This document shows, one piece after another, positions 19,178-28,086 of a DNA stretch of 64,000 bases. The number at the start of each line of letters is the position of its first letter. Positions within the stretch are counted from its first letter, which is position 1. The stretch is from Penaeicola halotolerans (lineage in GTDB: Bacteria; Bacteroidota; Bacteroidia; Cytophagales; Cyclobacteriaceae). The stretch spans positions 434,001 through 498,000 of the forward strand of contig NZ_JAEAGO010000001.1 of assembly GCF_016464625.1 (NCBI RefSeq), in the 5' to 3' direction. The translations under genes and the position numbers were made by a program. Under the pieces are notes generated by a model. That model was not told where the DNA came from. It ran no database searches and saw only the letters and a program-made list of their open reading frames with translations.

Positions 19178-19684
19178 ATGGAATCTTTAGAATGGTTTAT
19201 CTTATACACTAGCCCTAGGGCTGAAAAGAAGGTTAGAGATCGAGTCTTGGAGTTGGGAGTGGAGGCATTTTTGCCATTGATCACGGAGTTGAGGCAGTGG
19301 AGTGATCGTAAGAAGAAAGTAGAAAGGCCTTTATTTAATGGATATCTTTTTGTGAAAACCCAAAGGTCTGAGCTTTATAAAATCGTCCAAGTGCCTGGAG
19401 CGGTGAAGTTTGTGCATTTTGCTGGAGAGCATGCTCATGTGAGAGAGGAAGAGATCAATGCCATCAAACGTGTAGTAGAAACAGGAGTAGCCTATGAATT
19501 GTCAGATCAGGAGATCGAGGCTGGAGATCAAGTAGAGATCATGGGAGGAGCTTTACAAGGACTGACTGGAGAATGTGTGGAGAAAGGAAACAAAGATTAC
19601 TTCATCATCAGAGTAGCTTCTATCGGACAAACTGTCATGGTACAGATTCCTGCCAAATTCCTCAAAGTCCAAAAAGGATCATAG
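19178..19684 (+). CDS. UpxY-type transcription antiterminator (NusG-like)
   Basis: This is a 168-residue NusG paralogue with an N-terminal NGN domain (EWFILYTSPRAEKKV, PLFNGYLFVK) and a C-terminal KOW-like module (EAGDQVEIMGGALQGLTG). In Bacteroides, UpxY proteins keep RNA polymerase from stopping early in their own capsule operons. The gene lies 29 bases after the Wzc-like gene and is probably on the same transcript. Its usual position is at the head of a capsule locus; here it is last, and no glycosyltransferase genes follow. It could act on its own operon leader or on a polysaccharide locus elsewhere. Confidence 0.9.
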   Translation: MESLEWFILYTSPRAEKKVRDRVLELGVEAFLPLITELRQWSDRKKKVERPLFNGYLFVKTQRSELYKIVQVPGAVKFVHFAGEHAHVREEEINAIKRVVETGVAYELSDQEIEAGDQVEIMGGALQGLTGECVEKGNKDYFIIRVASIGQTVMVQIPAKFLKVQKGS

Positions 19685-19750
19685 CTATTAATTGAAATTT
19701 CAAAGTTTTTTAGCCCTACGGTTAAAATCAGCTTATCTTCGCATTTCTAA

Positions 19751-19771
19751 TATCGATTCTCATGATCGATA
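19751..19771. repeat. Inverted repeat in the hisB leader
   Basis: TATCGAT and ATCGATA form perfect 7-base arms around a 7-base centre, ending 13 bases before the hisB start codon. It could be an operator or a small leader hairpin. No T-tract follows, so it is not a terminator. Confidence 0.35.
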
Positions 19772-19784
19772 CCTTTAAAAAGAC

Positions 19785-20882
19785 ATGAAAAAAGTATTAT
19801 TTATAGATAGGGATGGCACCATCATTCAAGAGCCTCCTGTAGATTTTCAAGTAGATAGCCTAGAGAAATTAGCTTTTCTCCCTGGGGTACTCTCAAACTT
19901 GAGAAAGATCGCTGAAGAGACAGATTATGAGTTAGTGATGGTCACTAATCAAGATGGATTAGGTACTGAGAGCTTTCCAGAGGATACCTTTTGGCCTGCA
20001 CACAATAAGATGATGCAGACGCTAGAAGGAGAAAATATCCACTTTGCGAAAGTGCACATTGATCGTTCTTTTGAGCATGAAAATCTACCCACGAGAAAGC
20101 CAGGAATAGGTATGCTGAGTGAATATCTTTCGGGTGCGTATGATTTGGCGCATTCTTTTGTCATAGGTGATAGAAAAACAGATATCAAGCTAGCTCAAAA
20201 CCTTGGTGCAAAAGCGATTTTCATAGGTGCTGAACCACAAGCTGATTCAGCCCTTACCACACTCAGTTGGGATGAGATTTATACATTTTTGAGATTGCCA
20301 GCACGTCAAGCACAAGTACAGAGAAAAACTTCCGAGACAGACATTTCTATTACGATTAATTTAGATGGTACTGGCAAATGTGATATCCATACTGGTTTAG
20401 GCTTCTTTGATCACATGCTAGAACAACTGGGTAAGCATGGAGGAACTGACTTAAGCATCCAAGTCAAAGGTGATCTGCATATCGATGAGCATCATACGAT
20501 AGAGGATACTGCATTGGCGCTAGGAGAAGCTTATCTCAAAGCACTTGGAGATAAAAAAGGTATCTATCGTTATGGTTTTCTATTGCCAATGGATGATGTC
20601 TTAGCACAGGTGGCTATAGACTTTGGAGGTAGACCATGGATCGTCTGGGAGGCAGATTTCAAAAGAGAGCGCATAGGAGATATGCCTACTGAGATGTTTT
20701 ACCACTTCTTCAAATCATTTAGCGATACCGCTAAGTGTAATTTAAATATCAAAGTAGAAGGTGACAATGAACACCACAAAATTGAAGCGATATTTAAAGG
20801 ATTAGCTCGAGCGATCAAGATGGCCGTCAAGCGGGATCTATCAGCTCTGAATCAGCTCCCAAGTACCAAGGGAGTCTTATAA
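19785..20882 (+). CDS. hisB: Bifunctional histidinol-phosphatase / imidazoleglycerol-phosphate dehydratase
   Basis: This 365-residue enzyme catalyses two steps of histidine synthesis. The N-terminal HAD phosphatase (about 1-165) has D8 and D10 in FIDRDGT, the VTNQDG motif and [10 protein letters not shown]. The C-terminal dehydratase (about 175-365) has the metal-binding histidines in [14 protein letters not shown] and [14 protein letters not shown]. Both halves look intact. The unusual point is that it stands alone: no other his gene is within the window, whereas Bacteroidota often carry hisGDCB-HAFI together. A perfect inverted repeat lies just before the start. A terminator follows, shared with the convergent Plug gene. 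Confidence 0.96.
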   Translation: MKKVLFIDRDGTIIQEPPVDFQVDSLEKLAFLPGVLSNLRKIAEETDYELVMVTNQDGLGTESFPEDTFWPAHNKMMQTLEGENIHFAKVHIDRSFEHENLPTRKPGIGMLSEYLSGAYDLAHSFVIGDRKTDIKLAQNLGAKAIFIGAEPQADSALTTLSWDEIYTFLRLPARQAQVQRKTSETDISITINLDGTGKCDIHTGLGFFDHMLEQLGKHGGTDLSIQVKGDLHIDEHHTIEDTALALGEAYLKALGDKKGIYRYGFLLPMDDVLAQVAIDFGGRPWIVWEADFKRERIGDMPTEMFYHFFKSFSDTAKCNLNIKVEGDNEHHKIEAIFKGLARAIKMAVKRDLSALNQLPSTKGVL

Positions 20883-20887
20883 TATCA

Positions 20888-20917
20888 AACGCCTGTCCCA
20901 AGAGATGGGCGTTTTTA
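20888..20917. terminator. Terminator between hisB and the Plug gene
   Basis: AACGCC and GGCGTT (within GGGCGTT) form a 6-bp stem around a loop that can add two further pairs, followed by TTTTTA. The T-run overlaps the stop codon of the convergent gene. Confidence 0.6.
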
Positions 20918-22168
20918 GTTGAGTCTTCTTTGGTTAGGGTTGATGCGCGTGTAACCGATGATCTGATCATATCTGCCTCCAAAATCCCTGTAGTAGATGA
21001 TGATGTCATACTCATTTTCTGTTTGGAAAAAGTTTCCCTCTAGACTAGTTCCAGCTTTGACCGCTTCAAAAATGAAATCATACCAGCCTTGTTTCAATAG
21101 CAACTCAGTATAGTGTACACCGTCATTGGGATCTGTTTTGAGTGTTGCTTCTGTCATTGAACCCCAGTTGCTGAGTGCTCCAAGTAGTTGATATTGTCCT
21201 TTTGGAGCTTCTAGTTCGAAGGTCGTATAGACATATTCACTTTCGAGCTGAGAGTTGCCGCGTTCTCTATTTTGGATTACATATTGCCCGTTGATGTCTA
21301 AATTTTCGGCAAAGGCTTGCTGTCCACGAGCTTTACTTCTTGCTACTAGTGCCATGACTTGCTCTTCTTCTATGATGATGTCGGCTACATTGCGACTTTT
21401 GAAGTTGACCGTACGCAAGTCCACAAATCTAAACTCATTACCAGCAGGAAAAGTAAGTTCATCCTCAAAGGCTCTAAACTCAAGTAGTTTGCGGTCTTCT
21501 CTAGCAAATGTTGGGGAGATTAATTTTTTGGCATTATCCCAGCGTTGGTTTTGTCTGATGCTGATTTTGAGATTTTCTTGCGGATTGATCACTTCAAAAT
21601 TGGGATAATAAACTTCCACATTGACCTGCTGATGGCTTAGTCTTAGGGAAGTTTTGTTTGGGGCGATGATCTGGGCTTGAGCACTTACTCTAGGTTCGAA
21701 TATCATAAAACGCTTGGTGAAAAGTACATCTTCAGGATTGCTATTTTGATAAGCTTTGAGGATGTAATTGCCACTTACGAGCAGATTGGGTAGTCTAAAA
21801 GTGTAATGCACATAAGGTATTCGCGTGTTGATAGAGTACTCGTATTGATTGATTCGAAATTGATTAAACTCCGTCAAATAATCTGTGGCTTTGAGCTTGG
21901 AAACTTCCCAGTCTGCATCACAGTGGATGAGCTCTATTTGATAGTCGGCCGCATCATAGGCGAGGTCATCAAACTTCAAAATCAAAGATTCTCCACCACC
22001 CAGTGCTATGATCGGAGGAGGCAGCGGAGCATCTAGAGGTGCATTAGATGGATACATGAGCACCGTCTTGATATGATCCACATAGACACTGTCTGTCCAG
22101 CGCTTTTGCGCCCAGATGGTAGTAAAGACCACCGTTAGTAACAGCAAAGTCAGTGTCAGTTTTTTCAT
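20915..22168 (-). CDS. Type IX secretion system Plug protein (DUF5103)
   Basis: This 417-residue exported protein has a signal peptide (MKKLTLTLLLLTVVFTTIWA, then QKRW). The body is beta-rich and matches the DUF5103 family, whose Flavobacterium johnsoniae member was found bound to the SprA translocon of the type IX secretion system and blocks the channel between secretion events. Supporting segments are the conserved start after the signal (VYVDHIKTVLMYPSN), PPIIALGGGESLILKFDDL and the terminal YRDFGGRYDQIIGYTRINP. No sprA or other T9SS core gene is in the window; T9SS genes are typically scattered. It lies six bases after the ABC-F gene and is likely co-transcribed with it. Confidence 0.9.
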   Translation of the reverse strand: MKKLTLTLLLLTVVFTTIWAQKRWTDSVYVDHIKTVLMYPSNAPLDAPLPPPIIALGGGESLILKFDDLAYDAADYQIELIHCDADWEVSKLKATDYLTEFNQFRINQYEYSINTRIPYVHYTFRLPNLLVSGNYILKAYQNSNPEDVLFTKRFMIFEPRVSAQAQIIAPNKTSLRLSHQQVNVEVYYPNFEVINPQENLKISIRQNQRWDNAKKLISPTFAREDRKLLEFRAFEDELTFPAGNEFRFVDLRTVNFKSRNVADIIIEEEQVMALVARSKARGQQAFAENLDINGQYVIQNRERGNSQLESEYVYTTFELEAPKGQYQLLGALSNWGSMTEATLKTDPNDGVHYTELLLKQGWYDFIFEAVKAGTSLEGNFFQTENEYDIIIYYRDFGGRYDQIIGYTRINPNQRRLN

Positions 22169-22173
22169 TTTTT

Positions 22174-24105
22174 CTAGTTCAGTTGTGCTTCTAGGTTTTC
22201 AATTTCCCCTGCTAGCATCTCCCAAGTTTCATTGGCCTTTGCTAATTCTTGAGTGGCAGCTTGGTGGGCATCTGTTACTTTTTTAGCCTCATCTGCTTGT
22301 TCGTATAACGAAGGATCTGCCAATTGTTTTTCTAATAGTGCGATCTTTTCTTCGAGATCCATGATTTTGGCTTCTATCTCCTCTAGTTTTCGTTGCTGTT
22401 TTTTGAGGTCATTTTTGAGAAGCTTGGCTTCATTATCAGAGACTTTCGGAGTTGTTTTTTTGACAGCCTCTTTTGGCTGTGCAGTTTTCACTTCAGGTGC
22501 TTTATTGGCAGCTATTCTATTTTGCCAGTCGACAAATTCCTGATAAGTACCTGGATATTCTTTGATCTCTTGGTCTTCGATATACCATATCTTATTGGCC
22601 ACACCAGAGATGAAGTGTCTATCGTGCGATACCGTGACAAAAGTACCTTCATACTGTTGCAATGCTTGTATCAGGATATTTACTGACTGCATGTCTAAGT
22701 GGTTGGTAGGCTCATCTAGCAGTAGGAAATTAGCTTCTGAGATAAGCGTTTTGGCAAGGGCTACACGGGATTTTTCACCCCCAGAGAGGACTTTTATTCT
22801 TTTGAATACATCATCATTCGAGAATAAGAAGCAGCCAAGCACCCCTCTTAGTTCAGTTTCTGATTTATCACTACCTGCTTGCTTAAGTTCTTGGAGGATT
22901 TCGTTTTCTACATCTAGTGCTTCTAGCTGGTGTTGGGCAAAGAATGAAGTGATGACATTATAGCCCTCCGTTCTTTCTCCTTGAAACTTTTCCGTATTGG
23001 CAATGATTCGTAGGAGTGTGGACTTTCCCTTTCCATTGGCTCCGATCAGAGCGATCTTATCGCCACGCTCGATCCTTCCAGTGGTATGTGAGAGGATATG
23101 CAGGTCTCCGTATGATTTGGAGATATCTTTTAAAGTGATGACATCTCTGCCTGACTTTTGAGAAAACTTGAATTTGAAGTTAACAGCAGCATTTTCATCT
23201 ACCACATCTTCGATGATGTCCATTCGCTCGAGGGATTTTACTCGTGACTGGACTTGTCGAGCTTTGGTAGCTTTAGATCTGAATCGCTCGATGAATCTTT
23301 CCGTTTGCTTGATCGCGGCTTGTTGGTTTTCAAAGGCATTCTTTTGGATCTCGGACCTCATTTCTTTTTCTTCAATATAAAAAGAATAATCCCCAGAGTA
23401 GGTGATGAGTTTTGACTGAGTGACTTCTACGATGGTACTGACAGTATTGTCTAAAAACTGTTTATCGTGAGACACTACGATGACAGCTCCTTCATAAGAT
23501 TTTAGATAATTTTCTACCCATTGGATCGATGGTAAGTCAAGGTGGTTGGTAGGCTCATCTAGCATTAGTAAAGAGGGCTTCTCAAGGAGTAGTTTGGCGA
23601 GCATGACACGCATCCTCCAGCCTCCAGAGAAAGTTCTCAGAGGCTTAGCCAGATCAGCAGTATTGAATCCGATACCTTCCAATACTTCCTCTGTTTTAGC
23701 CCTGATCGTGTAGCCATCGAGTGCATTGAAGCGGTCTTGAAGTACTCCGAGGCGATTGATCAATTCATCTGTGTAATTAGTCTCTATCTCATGGAGGAGC
23801 TTATCAATCTCATCTTGCAGTTTGAGCGTCTCGGTAAATGCCTGCATGGCAACATCTAAAATGCTGTCATCTGACTGATATGAAAGCAAATCCTGATTTA
23901 AAAAACCAATGCTACAGTCTTTGGCCTTAAGTATTTCTCCAGAGGAAGGTTGGTTGTCTCCGTTGAGTATTTTGAGTAGTGTGGATTTTCCAGTACCATT
24001 GAGTCCTACTAGGCCTATTTTATCTTTTGGCTTGATATGAAGTGAGGCATTTTCATAGAGCGCTCTTCCGCCTAGATAGTAGGATAAATTATTAATTGAA
24101 ATCAT
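22174..24105 (-). CDS. ABC-F family ATPase (Uup-like)
   Basis: This is a soluble 643-residue protein with two ABC ATPase domains and no membrane domain. Domain 1 has Walker A GLNGTGKST near 35-43, signature TFSGGW and Walker B LLMLDEPTNHLD. Domain 2 has Walker A GANGKGKST, signature LSGGEKS and LLLDEPTNHLD. The linker between them contains the arm region with EMRSEIQK. A C-terminal coiled coil (about 565-640, LKKQQRKLEEIEAKIMDLEE) is typical of Uup, which acts on ribosomes or on branched DNA. ABC-F proteins modulate translation. Antibiotic resistance cannot be inferred. Its start faces the sorbosone dehydrogenase-like gene. Confidence 0.93.
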   Translation of the reverse strand: MISINNLSYYLGGRALYENASLHIKPKDKIGLVGLNGTGKSTLLKILNGDNQPSSGEILKAKDCSIGFLNQDLLSYQSDDSILDVAMQAFTETLKLQDEIDKLLHEIETNYTDELINRLGVLQDRFNALDGYTIRAKTEEVLEGIGFNTADLAKPLRTFSGGWRMRVMLAKLLLEKPSLLMLDEPTNHLDLPSIQWVENYLKSYEGAVIVVSHDKQFLDNTVSTIVEVTQSKLITYSGDYSFYIEEKEMRSEIQKNAFENQQAAIKQTERFIERFRSKATKARQVQSRVKSLERMDIIEDVVDENAAVNFKFKFSQKSGRDVITLKDISKSYGDLHILSHTTGRIERGDKIALIGANGKGKSTLLRIIANTEKFQGERTEGYNVITSFFAQHQLEALDVENEILQELKQAGSDKSETELRGVLGCFLFSNDDVFKRIKVLSGGEKSRVALAKTLISEANFLLLDEPTNHLDMQSVNILIQALQQYEGTFVTVSHDRHFISGVANKIWYIEDQEIKEYPGTYQEFVDWQNRIAANKAPEVKTAQPKEAVKKTTPKVSDNEAKLLKNDLKKQQRKLEEIEAKIMDLEEKIALLEKQLADPSLYEQADEAKKVTDAHQAATQELAKANETWEMLAGEIENLEAQLN

Positions 24106-24224
24106 GCTGCAAAATTAACAATCTCAGATTGAGAAATGACCGCTTACGATATTCTTTTATGTGAAAAGTAAAATTGTGTAAATTAGAGGGTTCAAATGTA
24201 AGTTCATCAAACCAATATATAAAA

Positions 24225-25436
24225 ATGAGACAAATTAAAATAACAGGTGCGCTCTTAATGCTTGCTATCACAGGATCTTTATGGTCTTGTGGGGGAGCTT
24301 CTGAACAAGCCGAAACAGAGACTGCACCAGCAGATTTAGTCATTTTTGCTAAGGAAGAGGTAGATATTACAGGTGAAGGTGCTGATCTTCCTTTGGATAA
24401 ATTGACGCTGCCTGAGGGGTTCAGCATAGAGGTATTTGCGGGTAACGTTCCTGACGCTAGATCACTTGCACTTGGAGACAAAGGAACAGTATTCGTAGGT
24501 AATAGAAGACAGAAAAAAGTATACGCACTAGTCGATAGTGATGGTGACGGCAAGGCAGATAAGCGTTATACGCTTGCCTCTGATCTGAATATGCCTAATG
24601 GTGTGGCTTTTAGGGATGGTGATCTCTATGTAGCAGAAGTCAATAGAATTCTAAGATTTCCAGATATCGAGAGCAATCTAGAAAGTCCAGGTTTTGAAAT
24701 CATTTATGACCAATATCCTACGGAGACACACCACGGATGGAAATTCATCGCTTTTGGTCCTGATGGAAAGCTTTATGTGCCAGTAGGAGCTCCATGTAAT
24801 ATCTGTGAGTCTGAAGATGAAATTTATGCTTCTATCACCACTATCGATGTAGATGCAGATAATCCTACGCCAACGGTTTTTGCCCACGGAGTGAGAAATA
24901 CAGTAGGTTTTACTTGGCATCCCACTACCAATAAGCTTTGGTTTACAGACAATGGTAGAGATATGATGGGTAATGATACGCCAGAGTGTGAGTTGAACTA
25001 TGCGCCTGAGGCTGGTATGCACTTTGGTTACCCTTATTGGCACCAAGGTGATGTCAAAGATCCTGAGTTTGGGGATAAGAGACCAAATAGTGAGGATTTT
25101 ACGGCTCCAGCAGCTAAAATGGGCCCTCACGTAGCGCCACTAGGGTTGAGATTTTACACAGGATCAAAATTCCCTGCAACTTATCAAAATAACCTCTTCA
25201 TCGCTAAGCATGGCTCTTGGAATAGAGATGAGAAAAGCGGCTATCAAGTGACTACAGTGGCACTAGATGGAACAGATAAAGTAGCTTCTGAAAAAGTATT
25301 TATTGAAGGCTGGTTGGATAAAGCTTCACAAGAAAACTGGGGACGACCAGTAGATGTGATGGTCATGCCTGATGGTAGCATGCTGCTGTCTGATGATCAA
25401 GCTGGCTGCGTGTATCGCATTACCTACAAAGGTTAA
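24225..25436 (+). CDS. PQQ-type sugar/sorbosone dehydrogenase-like lipoprotein
   Basis: This 403-residue lipoprotein (signal peptide ending SLWSC, lipidated Cys22) is built as a six-bladed beta-propeller of the soluble glucose/sorbosone dehydrogenase family. Recognisable segments are LPEGFSIEVFAG at the start of the propeller, VDSDGDGKAD (a calcium-loop-like repeat), THHGWKFIAFGPDGKLYV with a typical catalytic-type His, GVRNTVGFTWHP, WFTDNGRDMMG and FIAKHGSWNR. Members oxidise aldoses or related sugars with PQQ, but many Bacteroidota relatives have no known substrate and PQQ synthesis genes are not in view. ATG 24225 is chosen because it starts the signal peptide directly. A terminator follows. 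Confidence 0.88.
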   Translation: MRQIKITGALLMLAITGSLWSCGGASEQAETETAPADLVIFAKEEVDITGEGADLPLDKLTLPEGFSIEVFAGNVPDARSLALGDKGTVFVGNRRQKKVYALVDSDGDGKADKRYTLASDLNMPNGVAFRDGDLYVAEVNRILRFPDIESNLESPGFEIIYDQYPTETHHGWKFIAFGPDGKLYVPVGAPCNICESEDEIYASITTIDVDADNPTPTVFAHGVRNTVGFTWHPTTNKLWFTDNGRDMMGNDTPECELNYAPEAGMHFGYPYWHQGDVKDPEFGDKRPNSEDFTAPAAKMGPHVAPLGLRFYTGSKFPATYQNNLFIAKHGSWNRDEKSGYQVTTVALDGTDKVASEKVFIEGWLDKASQENWGRPVDVMVMPDGSMLLSDDQAGCVYRITYKG

Positions 25437-25452
25437 TTTTACCTTCAAAATG

Positions 25453-25484
25453 AAAGCTCAGGGATTATTTCTCTGAGCTTTTTT
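25453..25484 (+). terminator. Terminator after the dehydrogenase gene
   Basis: A perfect 9-bp stem (AAAGCTCAG / CTGAGCTTT) with an 11-base loop is followed by a T-run. Confidence 0.8.
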
Positions 25485-25520
25485 GTTTATCATTGACACC
25501 TGAAATAAACCCAATAATAG

Positions 25521-26375
25521 ATGCAACTGATAGAATGTCCTAGAGATGCTATGCAGGGATTGACTGAGTTTATCCCCACAAATACTAAAATCGCTTACCT
25601 TAATCAACTATTGAAAGTAGGATTTCATTCTATTGATTTTGGTAGTTTCGTATCGCCTAAAGCCATCCCACAGTTGAGAGATACCGAAGAGGTTTTAGCG
25701 GGCTTAGACTTGTCAGAGACTAAGTCTTCACTTTTGGCGATCGTAGCTAATACTAGGGGGGCAGAACAAGCAGCTACTCATAAGGTCATTCAGTACCTAG
25801 GATTTCCGCTTTCTATTTCTGAGACTTTTCAGCAGCGCAATACCAATAAGTCGATTGCAGAGGCTTTTGTCCAACTGGAAGAGATCCAGCATATCTGCTT
25901 GAAACATAATAAAACATTAGTGACTTACATCAGTATGGGATTTGGCAATCCGTATGGAGAGCCATTTAGTGCTGAGATAGTAGGGGAGTTTGTCGCTAGT
26001 CTAGAAAAGATGGGGGTGAAAATCGTCTCTCTTTCAGATACTATTGGTAGCTCTAACCCTGATTTGATTTCTGCTATTTTCAAAGACAATATAGAAGCTT
26101 ATCCAAATATCACTTTTGGTGCACACCTGCATAGTACTCCTCATACAATAGCGGAGAAAGTCATCGCTGCTTATGAGGCAGGATGTAGGAGATTTGATGG
26201 AGCGATTCGTGGTTTTGGTGGATGTCCAATGGCCAAAGATGACTTAGTAGGTAATATGGCTACAGAAGTGATGGTCGCCACACTAGAGGATCAGTTTGGT
26301 TTGTCTTTAGGACTTGACAAAAAAGCTTTAGGTGAGGCAATGTTGCTTTCTAATTCAGTTTTTCCACTGCATTAA
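25521..26375 (+). CDS. Hydroxymethylglutaryl-CoA lyase
   Basis: This 284-residue TIM-barrel enzyme splits HMG-CoA into acetyl-CoA and acetoacetate, the last step of leucine breakdown. It begins almost directly with the metal and substrate motif ECPRDAMQG (family form VGPRDGLQ). Later come SDTIGSSNP, the metal histidines in GAHLHSTP, and FGGCPMAKDDLVGNMATE, where C235 matches the catalytic cysteine of the family signature. It lacks the first few residues of many homologues but keeps the whole barrel. It lies after a terminator, so it probably has its own promoter. Its stop codon overlaps that of the convergent gene. Confidence 0.92.
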   Translation: MQLIECPRDAMQGLTEFIPTNTKIAYLNQLLKVGFHSIDFGSFVSPKAIPQLRDTEEVLAGLDLSETKSSLLAIVANTRGAEQAATHKVIQYLGFPLSISETFQQRNTNKSIAEAFVQLEEIQHICLKHNKTLVTYISMGFGNPYGEPFSAEIVGEFVASLEKMGVKIVSLSDTIGSSNPDLISAIFKDNIEAYPNITFGAHLHSTPHTIAEKVIAAYEAGCRRFDGAIRGFGGCPMAKDDLVGNMATEVMVATLEDQFGLSLGLDKKALGEAMLLSNSVFPLH

Positions 26376-26968
26376 AATACCCGGATACCGACTATCTTAC
26401 TTTCGGGATTGATCTGTGAAAGATCGTTTCTAGCCAAATTTTGCTGATATAGATCAGTGAGATCATTGAAGAGAAACTCGATGTTTTTTAGTTCTGCTAC
26501 AGAGACTGCGAGGCAGGCATCTTGTTCATAGGGGTGCTGGTCAAATTTATTGACTTCTAACTTCGAATAGGCAGTTTGTAATGCTGAAAGTGAACTTCCT
26601 ACTTTGATATTTTCACTAGTTTGCCACTTATCAGATAAAATGATGATCTCTGATATCTCGGCTGCTGTAGGGTCTAATTCATAAGATAGGGTTGTCTTTA
26701 CGAGTAAGTTTTCTTTTCCAAATCTATACACTGTAAACCAAGGAGTGTCTTTGCCAGTCTGATCTTGGAGCGTATCTAGTGTGACTTCCCAGTCATCTCT
26801 TCCATATAGATTGGTAGCTTCATCGCCTAATTTCAAATCACCCACTTGTCCCTCTAGGATGAGTTTCAACTGAGCCAGTGTATCGAGTGGCTGTTGCTTA
26901 TTGTCAGGAAGTGAGCAAAATGTGAAGACTAAAAATGCCATATAGATAAGCCAGATACCTTTTTTCAT
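26372..26968 (-). CDS. Exported protein of unknown function, coupled to dprA
   Basis: I do not recognise this 198-residue protein. It has a short N-terminal hydrophobic segment (IWLIYMAFLVFTFC) after MKKG, so it is exported; the Cys after it gives only a poor lipobox. The rest is soluble, with alternating strands and helices and no clear catalytic motif. Its ATG overlaps the dprA stop by four bases (ATGA), so translation is coupled to dprA. Its stop codon overlaps that of HMG-CoA lyase on the other strand in a shared TTAA. Coupling to DprA may be regulatory convenience rather than function. Confidence 0.75.
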   Translation of the reverse strand: MKKGIWLIYMAFLVFTFCSLPDNKQQPLDTLAQLKLILEGQVGDLKLGDEATNLYGRDDWEVTLDTLQDQTGKDTPWFTVYRFGKENLLVKTTLSYELDPTAAEISEIIILSDKWQTSENIKVGSSLSALQTAYSKLEVNKFDQHPYEQDACLAVSVAELKNIEFLFNDLTDLYQQNLARNDLSQINPESKIVGIRVF

Positions 26969-28086
26969 TTTAGGAGGAGTTTATATTTTTTCCCAGGAAG
27001 TGCTTTGACTAAGCCCTGAAATTCTAAGTTAAGTAAAATACTGGCTACTTGGGAGATTGATAGCTGAACTTGCCAACTCAGTGTGTCTATATGTAAATCT
27101 GTAGCTGAATCAGAGAGTTGCTGAATGACTTTTTGTTCATTTTCTGAAAAGGCACTAAGATCTAGCGTTGCTTTTTGTGGTCTCGCACTGGTACTATCCT
27201 CTAGATCCCAGCCTAATGCTTGTGCTACTTGATGAGCGTCAGTATATATACTCGCTTTCATTTCTTTGATCAGGGCATTGCAGCCTGCTGAGTATTTGCG
27301 GTCAAGTCCACCAGGTACTGCAAAGACTTCTTTATTGTAGGAGTGAGCGATATTGGCAGTGATGAGCGCGCCACCCTTTTCAGCTGCTTCTACTACAATC
27401 AGGGCATCTGAGAGTCCTGATATGATCCTATTTCGCTGTGGAAACTGCCTAGGATCTAGCTTGCTAAATAGTTGAAATTCAGAAATCAGTCCACCTTTCT
27501 CAAGCATTTGTTTGGCGATACTTTTATGCTGGGTAGGATAAATCGTATCTAAGCTATTGGCTAAAACACCAATGGTTGGGAGCTGATGTGCCAGTGCGGC
27601 TTTGTGTGCTTGTATGTCTATGCCGTAGGCCAGTCCACTAATGATCGTAGGTTGATAAGACGCTAGGTCTGCGATGATTTGATCAGTGACTTCCTTGCCA
27701 TAATCTGTCGCTTGGCGAGTACCCACGATAGAGATCATCCTAGGACTATTGAAATCCGCTGCACCACTTGTATACAAGACAGGAGGTGCATCCATTAGTT
27801 GGTTTAGTCGCTTAGGATAGTCTTTTTCGAGAAAGGTCAATAATTCGATGCCGAGATCTTCTGCAGCTTTGAGTTCTGCTTCGGCCTCCTTTAGGACATC
27901 ACCCCTTTCCTTGAAGGCATTGACGAGTTTTTGCCCAACTCCTGGGATTTTAAGCATTTTGCCTGGTGGCATATTCAGTACTGCTTGTGGAGAACCCGCA
28001 TAGGAGATAAGGGCCTTGAAGCCCACTTTACCTATAAAAGGGATTCTTGAGAGGGCTATATAGTATAGCTTATCATCAGCCTGCAT
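26965..28086 (-). CDS. dprA: DNA-processing protein DprA
   Basis: DprA loads RecA onto incoming single-stranded DNA during natural transformation. The protein (373 residues from ATG 28086) has an N-terminal helix-hairpin-helix region (LLKIPGVGQ-like KMLKIPGVGQKL), the Rossmann domain with SIVGTRQATDYG, ISGLAYGIDIQAH, RNRIISGLS, GGALITA and VFAVPGG, and a C-terminal winged-helix DML1-like domain (about 300-373). A TTG nine bases upstream is a less likely start. The ATG overlaps the end of the MerR-type gene by 11 bases. The presence of DprA suggests capacity for DNA uptake, but other competence genes (comEA, comEC) are not in this window. Confidence 0.95.
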   Translation of the reverse strand: MQADDKLYYIALSRIPFIGKVGFKALISYAGSPQAVLNMPPGKMLKIPGVGQKLVNAFKERGDVLKEAEAELKAAEDLGIELLTFLEKDYPKRLNQLMDAPPVLYTSGAADFNSPRMISIVGTRQATDYGKEVTDQIIADLASYQPTIISGLAYGIDIQAHKAALAHQLPTIGVLANSLDTIYPTQHKSIAKQMLEKGGLISEFQLFSKLDPRQFPQRNRIISGLSDALIVVEAAEKGGALITANIAHSYNKEVFAVPGGLDRKYSAGCNALIKEMKASIYTDAHQVAQALGWDLEDSTSARPQKATLDLSAFSENEQKVIQQLSDSATDLHIDTLSWQVQLSISQVASILLNLEFQGLVKALPGKKYKLLLK

